Of a stretch of DNA of 64,000 bases, positions 51,683 to 59,831 are shown piece by piece; position 1 is the stretch's first letter; each line of letters opens with the position of its first letter. The notes below the pieces were generated by a model that worked only from the letters and a program-made list of their open reading frames with translations, did not search any database and was not told where the DNA came from. A program made the translations under genes and the position numbers. The stretch is from contig NZ_CP114287.1 of the NCBI RefSeq assembly GCF_027111295.1, positions 5,332,001-5,396,000 on the forward strand. Reading direction: 5' to 3'. This DNA is from Flavobacterium gelatinilyticum (GTDB lineage: Bacteria; Bacteroidota; Bacteroidia; Flavobacteriales; Flavobacteriaceae).

Positions 51683-53065
51683 TTAAAATTCATTTATAAA
51701 TAAGTCAAAATTTCCTGTTGCAGCGACTTTCAGTAAGTACGACTGCCACACATTGTTATTGACAATATCTCGATCGATTTCAGCACGATTTAAAACATAC
51801 ATCGTTTGTGTTAAATCAGTCAAATCAGTTAAACCGTTTTTGTATAAAGTCGATTTTTGAATGTAAGCTCTTTTTGCTGCATCAACCTGAATTGGCGCTT
51901 CGGCATAGTTTTCAAGCGTAATTCTGATTTTATCTTCGGCAAAATTCAGCTGCGATTTTAGTTCTCTGTCAGCCTGATTGTATTCTTCCTGCATGGCCTG
52001 AGAAACAAATTTCTGAGCGCTTACTTGTTTACTTGAACGGAATGGTGTGGTTAAATTCCACGTAATTCCAACTCCAATTAAATAATTGGTACGATCCGGA
52101 TTTACGCCATCCCAATAATTTCTCGTATAGGCATTTTGATTGGTTGCATACGAAGAATCAAATCCTGAAGCTCTGGTTTGCAAAACACCAAAAGCACTCA
52201 TGGTGGGATAATAAAATCTTTTATACAATTTAACCTGCTGGTTGCTGTAATCGATTTTCGTTTTATAGAATTGTAATAAAGGGTGAAGACTGTCTGCAGC
52301 AGTTTCTTTCGTTATTAACTCTTTCGGAATCTGCGTTACAAACAAAGTATCTGTAACGAAATCCTGAGGCGCAACACCCATTAAATCGACTAATTTGTTG
52401 TTTTGTTCTTTAACGAAGTTTTTAGCCAGGTTTAAAGCAATTTTAGCTTTAGAAACTTCGGCTGTAGCCAATGTAGAGTCGACTCCTGCTAATAATCCGT
52501 TTTTAACTCTCGCCGCAGCGGTCTTTTTGAAAACTTCTGCACGGGCAAGATTTTTTTGCTGTGAAATCAGTAATCTCTGGCTTGCCAACAGATTTAAATA
52601 AGCAGCCGAAATTTTGATTTCCTGCTGGAATTTTTCCTGCTGTAAATCTTTTTCTTTAGTCTGCAGATCAATTTTAGATAGATTGATTTTTTCTTTTGCT
52701 TTTCCAAAAGTGAAAAAATCCCAGTTCATGTTGACTAAATAAAGCGCTCCAAACGCCGAATTCCAGTTTTGTTCAGGAAGAGGTAAACCTGATGAAGCAA
52801 CTCCTAAACCTCCAAAACCGTAAAGCGGTCCGTTTTGTCCGTTTACAGTTCCGTAATCCTGTTGTGCCGATAAATTTAAATTTGGCAGATAATCACGGCG
52901 TGATTGTTTAAGAGTCTCTTTTGAGGCATTGGTGTAATTGCTTTTTGCCCGGATAGAACCGTAGTTTTCAAGACCTGTTTTTACGGCTTCTTTTAAAGAC
53001 AGGGTTTGAGTATAACCAGCTGAGGCAAAAATCAAAAATAAAATGGTAATTTTTTTGAAATACAT
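51683..53065 (-). CDS. TolC-family outer membrane channel, third pump
   Basis: A 460-aa channel with signal peptide (about 1-19, SAGYTQ), no lipobox. TolC helices are visible in LSLKEAVKTGLENYGSIRAKSNYTNASKETLKQSRRDYLPNL, NLSKIDLQTKEKDLQQEKFQQEIKISAAYLNLLASQRLLI and TLYKNGLTDLTDLTQTMYVLNRAEID. First gene of the operon, 12 bp before the permease gene, and divergent from the LytS-like kinase gene. Confidence 0.92.
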   Translation of the reverse strand: MYFKKITILFLIFASAGYTQTLSLKEAVKTGLENYGSIRAKSNYTNASKETLKQSRRDYLPNLNLSAQQDYGTVNGQNGPLYGFGGLGVASSGLPLPEQNWNSAFGALYLVNMNWDFFTFGKAKEKINLSKIDLQTKEKDLQQEKFQQEIKISAAYLNLLASQRLLISQQKNLARAEVFKKTAAARVKNGLLAGVDSTLATAEVSKAKIALNLAKNFVKEQNNKLVDLMGVAPQDFVTDTLFVTQIPKELITKETAADSLHPLLQFYKTKIDYSNQQVKLYKRFYYPTMSAFGVLQTRASGFDSSYATNQNAYTRNYWDGVNPDRTNYLIGVGITWNLTTPFRSSKQVSAQKFVSQAMQEEYNQADRELKSQLNFAEDKIRITLENYAEAPIQVDAAKRAYIQKSTLYKNGLTDLTDLTQTMYVLNRAEIDRDIVNNNVWQSYLLKVAATGNFDLFINEF

Positions 53066-53100
53066 AAACTCAAGGTGATATAAAGATGTTTTTGATGAAA

Positions 53101-53182
53101 CAAATTTATTTCTCTTGTGCTGATAAAAGTCATGTTAAGTGATGTGCTGCAGTAGTAAATGACGAATTGAATTGGTCATTTA
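53101..53182. promoter_or_regulatory. Divergent control region, third pump / LytS gene
   Basis: On the minus strand TAAATTTG (53101-53108) is an exact TAnnTTTG element, 36 bp before the channel start. Between the divergent genes lies a perfect 8-bp inverted repeat, TAAATGAC-N11-GTCATTTA (53156-53182), a candidate binding site that could serve both directions. Confidence 0.55.
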
Positions 53183-53238
53183 TTAAAAAAGATAATTAAA
53201 TAATTGTTCGTACTTTGTAAACTATTTCAGAATTAATA

Positions 53239-54276
53239 ATGAATAAAAAGATTGATAACATACTGGATAACAAATGGTGGCAGGAAGTTGCCGTTATCCT
53301 TTTCTCCTTTACCATTTATACCTTAAAGAATGACTGGATGCTCATTAGTTCCTTTACTTCAATTTTAATGGGTATATTTTTCTACTGCATTTTATACATG
53401 CATGCGCAGTTTAACCGCTTTTTTCTTCTTCCGATATTATTTAATGCCAATAAACCTTTTACATACATCATTTTAACGCTTTTTGGAGTTTTTGTCTTTT
53501 CGGTAGTTCTCTACGAAATTACAATGATGGATATGTTTAATAAATGCCATTTGTACCAAAACTCGCATCAAAGAAGTTATGCGTACCAGTTGGCAAGTGT
53601 TTTAGGAACTTTGGTCTGTATTCTGAGCCCGATTATTGTTTTTAAGTTTTATCGTATTCACAGAAAACAAACCGATGCAGCTTTACTGTTCAATCAAATG
53701 CAGTTGAATTCGTTGAAAGGACAATTAAATCCGCATTTTTTGTTCAATACTTTTAATACACTATACGGGATCAGTCTGGAATTTCCGGACAGAACGCCTG
53801 ATTTGATTATGAAGGTTTCGCAGTTAATGCGTTATCAATTAGAAAGTAACAGCAAACAATGTGTTTCTTTAGAAGACGAACTGGAATTTATAAACAGTTA
53901 TGTACAGCTCGAAAAAGAAAGAGTAGGGTATCGCTGCGATATTTCGCTGGATACAAATGTCGATAAGGATTACACGTATAAAATTTCTCCGATGCTTTTA
54001 ATTGCATTTATCGAAAATGCCTTTAAACACGGAACCTGTGCTATCGAAAAGTGTTTTGTAAAAATTACAATTTCGGTTGAAAACGGTCTGCTTCATCTTC
54101 ATGTTGCCAATTCAATTCCGAAGAAAACAGATGTGATTTCTACCAAAATAGGCGTGAAAAACACAATCGAACGTCTGAATTTAATTTATGGAAAAGATTA
54201 TAAATTAGAGATGCATGACGATAAATTAAGCTATGTGGTTGATTTGGAAATACAGCTTAAAAAGTTTGCAGGATGA
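53239..54276 (+). CDS. LytS-type sensor histidine kinase
   Basis: A 345-aa kinase of the HisKA-less His_kinase family. Four hydrophobic segments in the first 140 residues and no large periplasmic domain. Phosphoacceptor His166 is in LKGQLNPHFLFNTFNTLYG; the ATPase part has IENAFKHGTCAIEK and GVKNTIERLNLIYG. It overlaps the LytTR gene by 4 bp. Divergent from the third efflux operon, which it may control. Confidence 0.93.
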   Translation: MNKKIDNILDNKWWQEVAVILFSFTIYTLKNDWMLISSFTSILMGIFFYCILYMHAQFNRFFLLPILFNANKPFTYIILTLFGVFVFSVVLYEITMMDMFNKCHLYQNSHQRSYAYQLASVLGTLVCILSPIIVFKFYRIHRKQTDAALLFNQMQLNSLKGQLNPHFLFNTFNTLYGISLEFPDRTPDLIMKVSQLMRYQLESNSKQCVSLEDELEFINSYVQLEKERVGYRCDISLDTNVDKDYTYKISPMLLIAFIENAFKHGTCAIEKCFVKITISVENGLLHLHVANSIPKKTDVISTKIGVKNTIERLNLIYGKDYKLEMHDDKLSYVVDLEIQLKKFAG

Positions 54277-54971
54277 AAGAAATCAAAAAATGTATCATTA
54301 TAGATGATGAACCGGCGGCGCATTATGTTCTGGCGAATTATATCAAACAGAATCCGCAGCTTGAATTGGTTTTTCAGGGATATAATGGTATTGAAGCAAT
54401 GAATTACCTGCGTGAAAATACAGTCGATTTAATGTTTCTGGATATCAATATGCCGGAGATTTCGGGGATGGAACTGCTAAAAATTATTCCCAATCATCCT
54501 AAAACTATTTTAACAACGGCTTACTCCGAATTTGCTCTCGAAAGTTACGATTACGGTGTGATTGATTATTTACTGAAACCTATTTATTTTCCGAGATTCT
54601 TAAAAGCAATAGACCGATTTTTTTCAACAGAAAACGGAAAAGCCAAAGAAGAAGAAATAGTTGTAAATACTGTAAGTGTAAAAGTCGACGGCTATTTTAT
54701 CGAAATAGAACTCGATCAGCTTTTGTTTGCACAAAGTTTTGGCAATTATGTGAAACTGCATACTGCAAAAAAAACATATCTGGCTTCGATCACTACCACT
54801 GAGTTTGAAAAATGCCTTCCTGAAAAGAATTTTATTCGCATTCATAAATCATATATTGTCGCTTTGGACAAAATTGAAGCAACTGAAAAAGATTATGTTG
54901 TGATTAAAAATGAAAAACTGCCCATTGGAATTACCTACAAAAGGGAATTAACCGACAGATTAAAAAAGTAA
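54273..54971 (+). CDS. LytTR-family response regulator
   Basis: A 232-aa regulator: receiver domain (1-120) with DDE (11-13), phospho-Asp57 in LMFLDINMPEISG and Lys in LLKPIYF; C-terminal LytTR DNA-binding domain (about 130-232) with LLFAQSFGNYVKLHTAKKTYL and FIRIHKSYIVALDKIEA. The ATGA overlap with the kinase gene indicates coupled translation. Likely targets are the two PepSY genes downstream, the divergent pump, or both. Confidence 0.94.
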   Translation: MKEIKKCIIIDDEPAAHYVLANYIKQNPQLELVFQGYNGIEAMNYLRENTVDLMFLDINMPEISGMELLKIIPNHPKTILTTAYSEFALESYDYGVIDYLLKPIYFPRFLKAIDRFFSTENGKAKEEEIVVNTVSVKVDGYFIEIELDQLLFAQSFGNYVKLHTAKKTYLASITTTEFEKCLPEKNFIRIHKSYIVALDKIEATEKDYVVIKNEKLPIGITYKRELTDRLKK

Positions 54972-55007
54972 CGCTTTTTTTATAAAATTTTATTTGTTAT
55001 TTATTTT

Positions 55008-55022
55008 AAAAGTAATACTTTT
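55008..55022. promoter_or_regulatory. Palindrome AAAAGTA-A-TACTTTT upstream of the first PepSY gene
   Basis: A perfect 15-bp palindrome 42 bp before the start codon; its right half plus the next base, TACTTTTA, is one base away from the TAnnTTTG element. The same half sites occur upstream of the second PepSY gene. Confidence 0.5.
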
Positions 55023-55063
55023 AGTACGTTCTTTTTAGGTTGTTTAATTCTAACATTCCGATC

Positions 55064-55522
55064 ATGAAAAGCCTGGTTTTAGCAATAGTTTTGTTTTGCA
55101 GTAATTTTTTAACTGCACAAAATAACATCGTTACTCCTCCTGAAAAGGTAAAGATGACGTTTGAAAAAGAATACCCCGGCAAAGTTCCGGTCTGGTCGAT
55201 GAAATATGTGGGCGATGACGATGATGAAATTCGATATGAAGCAAAATTCAATACAGAAAAGAACACTAAAGCTCTTGCGGTTTATGACAATCTGGGAGTT
55301 TTAAAAGCTTATGAGCTGCAGATTTCTATGAGTCAGCTGCCTTTAAAAGCTCAGAATTATTTAAAAAAAAATTATTCTCCGGCAGCCATTAAAGAAATTG
55401 TTGTTGTAGTTGATGATAAGAATAAAACAACGTATGAAGCGGGAGTTGAAAAAAACTCAAAATTTTACGATGTTGTATTTGATAAAAATGGAGGATTTGA
55501 GGTTAGTATTGAAAAAGATTAG
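55064..55522 (+). CDS. PepSY-like secreted protein, 152 aa
   Basis: A small periplasmic protein: signal peptide (about 1-19, CSNFLTAQ) and two PepSY-like (DUF2874) repeats, each with the F-x-K-x-Y-P-x-x-x-x-V-x-W pattern at the start: VKMTFEKEYPGKVPVWSMKY and then QNYLKKNYSPAAIKEIVVVVDD. Function unknown; such proteins in Bacteroidota often accompany two-component systems. The start is the ATG at 55064, where the signal peptide begins; the frame opens at 55040. Paralogue of the next gene. Confidence 0.88.
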   Translation: MKSLVLAIVLFCSNFLTAQNNIVTPPEKVKMTFEKEYPGKVPVWSMKYVGDDDDEIRYEAKFNTEKNTKALAVYDNLGVLKAYELQISMSQLPLKAQNYLKKNYSPAAIKEIVVVVDDKNKTTYEAGVEKNSKFYDVVFDKNGGFEVSIEKD

Positions 55523-55582
55523 TGTTATAAGTTCTGATTATTAGTGATTTGAATATTTTTTAAATAAAGTTAAAAATTTTCT

Positions 55583-55622
55583 TACTTTTAATAAAAAGTA
55601 ATGTTTTTATCACATACTTTTG
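55583..55622 (+). promoter_or_regulatory. Inverted repeat and -7 element upstream of the second PepSY gene
   Basis: TACTTTT (55583-55589) and AAAAGTA (55594-55600) form an inverted repeat with the same half sites as the palindrome at 55008-55022. TACTTTTG at 55615-55622 is an exact TAnnTTTG -7 element. Confidence 0.55.
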
Positions 55623-55647
55623 CGCTTTTAAAATTAAAAATATTAGC

Positions 55648-56163
55648 ATGAAAAATCTTTTTCTATTTTTTGCTCTTTTATACAGTAGTTTAATTATGAG
55701 CCAAAAAGGTATATTGGTTCCTCCTGACGGCGTTAAAGCTGCTTTTGAAAAACAATATCCTAAAAAAAATCCTGTCTGGTCGATTGAGTATGGGAATAGT
55801 GATATGGATACCAGATTTGAAGCGCAATTTAAGACCACAGGAAAAGCAATTGGATATGCGCTGTATGATCAAAATGGAACATTTAAATCGTATAGAGAAC
55901 TAATTCCATACGCGAAACTGACTAAAGAGGCGCAGGTATATTTAGATGCAAATTACCCGATTAAAGCAGCTGGGAAATCAGGGCCAAAATCAAAAAAATC
56001 AAAGTCTAAAGCCAAACCAGCATCTCCGGCAAGAATTGTTTATTCTATTGTTAACGCACAAAATATAACTAAATATGCGGTTGCAATAAAAAAAGACAAG
56101 AAAAACTATAATGCTATGTTTGACCAAGATGGGAAATTTTTAAAACTGATTGAAATTCAATAA
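55648..56163 (+). CDS. PepSY-like secreted protein, 171 aa
   Basis: Signal peptide (about 1-17, SSLIMSQ), then the first repeat VKAAFEKQYPKKNPVWSIEY and a second, AQVYLDANYPIKAAG. The second repeat is interrupted by a basic, serine- and lysine-rich insert (SGPKSKKSKSKAKPASPARI, about 111-130) that the paralogue lacks. The insert might contact nucleic acid, acidic surfaces or lipid heads, or simply be a flexible linker. Terminated by a hairpin 35 bp downstream. Confidence 0.87.
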   Translation: MKNLFLFFALLYSSLIMSQKGILVPPDGVKAAFEKQYPKKNPVWSIEYGNSDMDTRFEAQFKTTGKAIGYALYDQNGTFKSYRELIPYAKLTKEAQVYLDANYPIKAAGKSGPKSKKSKSKAKPASPARIVYSIVNAQNITKYAVAIKKDKKNYNAMFDQDGKFLKLIEIQ

Positions 56164-56197
56164 TGTATACTTACTAATTCAATTATATCTAAATGAC

Positions 56198-56238
56198 AAA
56201 CCCGATGAGTTTTTAATACTTATCGGGTTTTGTTTTTT
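56198..56238. terminator. Bidirectional terminator
   Basis: AAACCCGAT (56198-56206) pairs with ATCGGGTTT (56222-56230), followed by TGTTTTTT. Sits between the convergent PepSY and dehydrogenase genes. Confidence 0.8.
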
Positions 56239-56252
56239 AAATTAAAAGTTTA

Positions 56253-57017
56253 TTAAAGCATCATACCTCCAGAGGCTTCGATTCTTTGTGCATTTATCCA
56301 GCGGGCATCTTCTGTACATAAAAAAGCAACTACACCGCCAATATCGTCTGGAAGTCCAACTCTTCCTAAAGCGGTTACAGAAGCAATCTGCTGGTTCATT
56401 TGTTCATTGTCGCGAACAACTCCGCCTCCAAAATCAGTTTCAATAGCACCGGGAGCAACTACGTTTACCCTTATTTTTCTGGTACCTAACTCTTTTGCCT
56501 GATATTTTGTTAAAGTCTCTATTGCACCTTTCATAGAAGCATAAGCGGCGTAACCAGGAAAAGAGAATCTGGCTAAACCGGTAGAAATATTTACAATACC
56601 GCCGCCGTCGTGCATTACATTAAGCCCTTTTTGAGTTAAGAAAAAAGGCCCTTTAAACTGAATATTGGATAATTGATCAAACTCAGCTTCTGTTGTTCCA
56701 ATGAAAGAATTATGAATGCCAATTCCGGCGTTGTTTACCAGAAAATCAAATTTATCTGTGTTGAATGTATTTTTTAAAGTTGTTTTAACTTCTTCATAAA
56801 AGGTATCAAAAGTTCCTGAATCGGCAACATTTAATTGTAACGAAGCAGCTTTTTGACCTAAACTTTCAATTTCTTTAACCACAGTATCAGCTTCTTCTTT
56901 TTTACTGTTGTAAGTTATGATTACATCAAGTCCTTTTTTTGCAATTGCTATTGCCATGTTTTTTCCTAATCCTCTGCTTCCTCCCGTTACCAGAGCTATT
57001 TTTGTATTTACTGCCAT
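56253..57017 (-). CDS. Short-chain dehydrogenase/reductase, 254 aa
   Basis: A classical SDR that uses NAD(P). Cofactor motif TGGSRGLGKNMA at the N terminus, NNAG (about 92-95), catalytic Tyr-x3-Lys in YASMKGA (about 160-166) with a preceding Ser in NISTGLA, and the C-terminal WINAQRIEASGGMML. I chose the ATG at 57017 because the open frame upstream to 57128 only translates intergenic repeats (HFTFSHITFSHITF). Follows another SDR gene on the same strand; substrate unknown. Confidence 0.92.
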   Translation of the reverse strand: MAVNTKIALVTGGSRGLGKNMAIAIAKKGLDVIITYNSKKEEADTVVKEIESLGQKAASLQLNVADSGTFDTFYEEVKTTLKNTFNTDKFDFLVNNAGIGIHNSFIGTTEAEFDQLSNIQFKGPFFLTQKGLNVMHDGGGIVNISTGLARFSFPGYAAYASMKGAIETLTKYQAKELGTRKIRVNVVAPGAIETDFGGGVVRDNEQMNQQIASVTALGRVGLPDDIGGVVAFLCTEDARWINAQRIEASGGMML

Positions 57018-57030
57018 TTTTTTAATTGTT

Positions 57031-57105
57031 AATTTGTGAAATGTAATATGTGAAAATGTAATATGTGAAAATGTGAAATGTGAGATGTAAATTTTAAGAT
57101 GTAAA
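57031..57105. repeat. GTGAAAATGTAATAT-type short repeats
   Basis: GTGAAATGTAATATGTGAAA and variants repeat about six times. The same family as 22743-22812, which adds to the picture of recurrent intergenic words. Related reverse sequence TCTCACATTTTACAATC lies at 57142-57158. Confidence 0.75.
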
Positions 57106-57156
57106 TTGTAATATTGGATATTTATCATTTAACAATTTACCTCTCACATTTTACAA

Positions 57157-57879
57157 TCAGGAATGCATTGCATTAAAATGATTTCTTAAATCTTCTGCGC
57201 TTGCGTTTAATCTTGTTTCGCTTGTTCCGAAGGTAAGTTCTTGTTTTCCTTCTTTCAGTTGTTCGAAAATAGATTCGATAAAACTGCTTACGCTTGGATG
57301 TGCGTCGTGAAGTCCAATACCGCCTAAATCAGTGTTTAGTGCCGGCGGAATAATTTCGACTACTTCAATATTTTTTTCTTTTAATAAATGACGAAGTGAA
57401 AGTGTAAACGAACGGAAAAAGGCTTTTGTAGCCGAATAAACCGGAACTTTTGCAAATGGTGAAAATGCCAGTCCGGAAGTGGTATTCATTACCGTTTTAA
57501 GCGTTGGTAACTGAATAAATAATGAAGTTAAATGCAAAGGAGCTTCAATATTTGTAGTAAGCTCATTTTTCATGTTTTCATAAAAATCAGCATCTGTTAT
57601 CGTCATCCAGTTTTGAATTCCGGCGTTGTTTACCAGAACATTTAAATCTGGATGATTTTCTTTGATCCATTCGTAAAGAGAAACACGTTCTGCTTCGAGA
57701 GACAAATCGCATACTTTTGCGATAATTGAGGGAAATTTTGCTTTTACTTCGTCTAAAAGAGCAGCTCTTCTTCCGCAGATAATTACCGTATTGTTTTCCT
57801 GAATAAATCGTTCGGCAAGTCCAAGTCCGATACCGCTCGCACCGCCGGTAATTAAAATTTTGTTGTTTGATAAATTCAT
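57157..57879 (-). CDS. Short-chain dehydrogenase, DltE-like, 240 aa
   Basis: SDR with cofactor motif TGGASGIGLGLA, NNAG and catalytic YSATK in PVYSATKAFFRSF. The pattern IKENHPDLNVLVNNAGIQNW and KNIEVVEIIPPALNTDLGG fits the DltE/YdfG-like group often found near AraC regulators in flavobacteria. The ATG at 57879 is preferred over the one at 57909, as family members begin with MNLSNNKILITGG. Located 140 bp downstream of the downstream SDR's partner regulator, i.e. between the AraC gene and the first SDR. Confidence 0.9.
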   Translation of the reverse strand: MNLSNNKILITGGASGIGLGLAERFIQENNTVIICGRRAALLDEVKAKFPSIIAKVCDLSLEAERVSLYEWIKENHPDLNVLVNNAGIQNWMTITDADFYENMKNELTTNIEAPLHLTSLFIQLPTLKTVMNTTSGLAFSPFAKVPVYSATKAFFRSFTLSLRHLLKEKNIEVVEIIPPALNTDLGGIGLHDAHPSVSSFIESIFEQLKEGKQELTFGTSETRLNASAEDLRNHFNAMHS

Positions 57880-57997
57880 CTTTTTCGATCTTTTAATTTG
57901 GTGAGACAAAGTTAGAAACGAAGCAGTGCCGGAGAATTGTAAATATCAAACCGATGTTTGCGAAATTCAAATCACATCAATTTAAATTCCAAATTCC

Positions 57998-58052
57998 AAA
58001 AACTTGAAACTTGAAACCTGAAACCTGAACCCTGAAATCTTAAACTTGAAAC
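57998..58052. repeat. CTTGAAAC octamer tandem repeats
   Basis: ACTTGAAACTTGAAACCTGA and AACCTGAACCCTGAAATC: about six variants of an 8-base word directly before the AraC stop. Related words (TTTCAGGTTTAAAGTTTCAA) lie at 59041-59060. Confidence 0.75.
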
Positions 58053-58058
58053 AAAAAA

Positions 58059-58982
58059 TTAACTCCTAAAAGCAAGAGGCGTAAAGGATGTTTGTTTTTT
58101 AAAAAAATTAGAGAAATGTGCCAGTTCTTCAAAACCAAGGGAATAGGCAATTTCAGAAATATTCCAGTCTGTCTGCTTCAATAATATTTTGGCTTCGTTT
58201 GTTAAACGCGAACTAATTAATTCGGTAGTGGTTTTTCCGGTGCTTTCCTTTAAAACCTTATTTAAATGATTGACATGTACAGATAATCGTGCAGCGAAAT
58301 CTTTTGCGGTTCTTAATTCCAAACGCTGGCGCGGTGATTCAATTGGAAATTGTCTTTCCAGTAATTCAGCAAATAAAGAAGAAACTCGCGCTGCAGAATT
58401 ATGCTTTGAATATAAAGCAGTTATAGGCTGTAATTTCTGCCCGAAGTGGATTAGCTCCGCAACATAATTTCGGATTAAATCGTATTTGTAAATATAATCG
58501 GAGTTGATTTCTTTTTGTATTTTATTGAAAATCAAAGCAGCTTCTTCGACTTCTTCATCAGATAATTGAAAAATAGGATATCCGTCTGAAGCAAAAATAG
58601 GAAGTTCATCCAAATCGATTCCGCTTTTGTTTTTTGATAAAAATTCGCTGGTAAAAACACAAAACTGCCCGCCTTGATTGGTGTCCTGAGGTAAATAATT
58701 GTACGGAATTTTGGGTGTTGCAAATAACAATCCCTGTTTTTCGATTTCGATTACTTTATCGGCATATTCTGCTTTGTTATGACCTCGAATCAAACTGATT
58801 TTATAGTAGGCTCTTCGGTCATAAGGCATCCCGGGTTTTCCCTGCATACGCTCCAGAAGTTCTTTTATATCAAAAACATTGAAATGTCCAATTTCTTTCT
58901 GAATATCATTTGGAAGAAGAGAATTGGGTTCAACAGTAGAACCTTCGGTTATGTCTTTGTAAAAGGAATCCAGAGATTTCAT
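58059..58982 (-). CDS. AraC-family transcriptional regulator, 307 aa
   Basis: C-terminal AraC domain (about 210-305): RLSVHVNHLNKVLKESTGKTTTE and WNISEIAYSLGFEELAHFSNFFK, ending SFTPLAFR. The N-terminal cupin-like sensory part is 200 residues long. The start is set at the ATG 58982 because the upstream 8 codons (MNFTIHYY) are not family-like. Reads in the same direction as the two SDR genes below it and probably controls them. Confidence 0.9.
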   Translation of the reverse strand: MKSLDSFYKDITEGSTVEPNSLLPNDIQKEIGHFNVFDIKELLERMQGKPGMPYDRRAYYKISLIRGHNKAEYADKVIEIEKQGLLFATPKIPYNYLPQDTNQGGQFCVFTSEFLSKNKSGIDLDELPIFASDGYPIFQLSDEEVEEAALIFNKIQKEINSDYIYKYDLIRNYVAELIHFGQKLQPITALYSKHNSAARVSSLFAELLERQFPIESPRQRLELRTAKDFAARLSVHVNHLNKVLKESTGKTTTELISSRLTNEAKILLKQTDWNISEIAYSLGFEELAHFSNFFKKQTSFTPLAFRS

Positions 58983-59066
58983 ATAGTAGTGAATTGTAAA
59001 ATTCAAATATACGAAAAAAAATAGGATTGGTTTTTAGGTGTTTCAGGTTTAAAGTTTCAAGTTGGG

Positions 59067-59235
59067 TTTAACCGCAATCCCGATAGCCATCGGGACGCTA
59101 AGAATTACACAAAGCACGCAAAAGGTTTTTGGTAAGGTGAATTGGTTCGCTATGAAGCGAAGGCACGAAGTTTTTTTACATGCGTTGCTGTATAACCTTT
59201 GCGAACTTTGCGAAACCCTTGTGTCTTGCGGTTAA
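59067..59235. repeat. Inverted-repeat element of the TTTAACCGCAA type
   Basis: TTTAACCGCAA (59067-59077) is complementary to TTGCGGTTAA (59226-59235) at the ends; a CCCGAT/ATCGGG hairpin lies at 59079-59094, and GCGAACTTTGCGAAACCC near the right end matches words at 25348-25383. No ORF. It fills most of the gap 59007-59242. Confidence 0.7.
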
Positions 59236-59242
59236 GAAAAAT

Positions 59243-59806
59243 TTAAAACAAACTTCCCTGTACAAATTCAGGTTGTGAATTTCCGTTAAATGAAAAAGTA
59301 TCAATTACAAAAAACTGCTTTTTTACAGGGTCTAATTCTCTTAAAACAATTTCTTTGCAGAGAAAATTAATGTGTATTGTAGTAAATAACTGTGATGCAA
59401 TTTTAAGATTTTCAGAAGTCAGCTTTCTGCCGATACTCATATGCGGATCGTCACTTTTTTTGAGTTTTAAAGATTTAAGGGTTTCCTGAATCTTTTTCAC
59501 GATGGGTTTTAGATTGTTTTTGGATTCTTTGTTTGGAGCTATAAAAAACGCTCCGGCATTATCATAGGAACCAAAATGATCTAAATATACCTGAGATGGA
59601 GTAATAGTATCACTGATTTTAAAAAGCTTTTGTTTGATTGCAGCGATTTGAGAATCATCGATTGTGAATTCACAGATTGTTATATGTGCTGTAGAATTAC
59701 AGCTGTTGTACCAATCGATTTTACTTTTTAAATAATCCTTCATTGTTTTGACGGCATCAATAACTTCTTGTGAAGGATAAATGGCAACTGAATACTTTTT
59801 CTCCAT
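59243..59806 (-). CDS. 2H phosphoesterase, LigT-like, 187 aa
   Basis: A 2H-superfamily enzyme (2'-5' RNA ligase/cyclic phosphodiesterase fold). Two catalytic H-x-T/S motifs are visible: HIT (41-43) in STAHITICEF and HMS (122-124) in DDPHMSIGRKL. Cytoplasmic. Such proteins act on 2',3'-cyclic or 2'-5' phosphodiester bonds, but the substrate here is unknown. It lies 26 bp downstream... of no partner in the same direction except the porin gene, from which it is separated by 25 bp, so it may be read from that transcript. Confidence 0.85.
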   Translation of the reverse strand: MEKKYSVAIYPSQEVIDAVKTMKDYLKSKIDWYNSCNSTAHITICEFTIDDSQIAAIKQKLFKISDTITPSQVYLDHFGSYDNAGAFFIAPNKESKNNLKPIVKKIQETLKSLKLKKSDDPHMSIGRKLTSENLKIASQLFTTIHINFLCKEIVLRELDPVKKQFFVIDTFSFNGNSQPEFVQGSLF

Positions 59807-59831
59807 TATTAGGGCTTTGACTTACACAAAT

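Noticed and set aside
56253..57128. Longer 291-aa version of the SDR protein
   Set aside because: The additional 37 N-terminal residues are encoded by intergenic repeats; the family start is at 57017.
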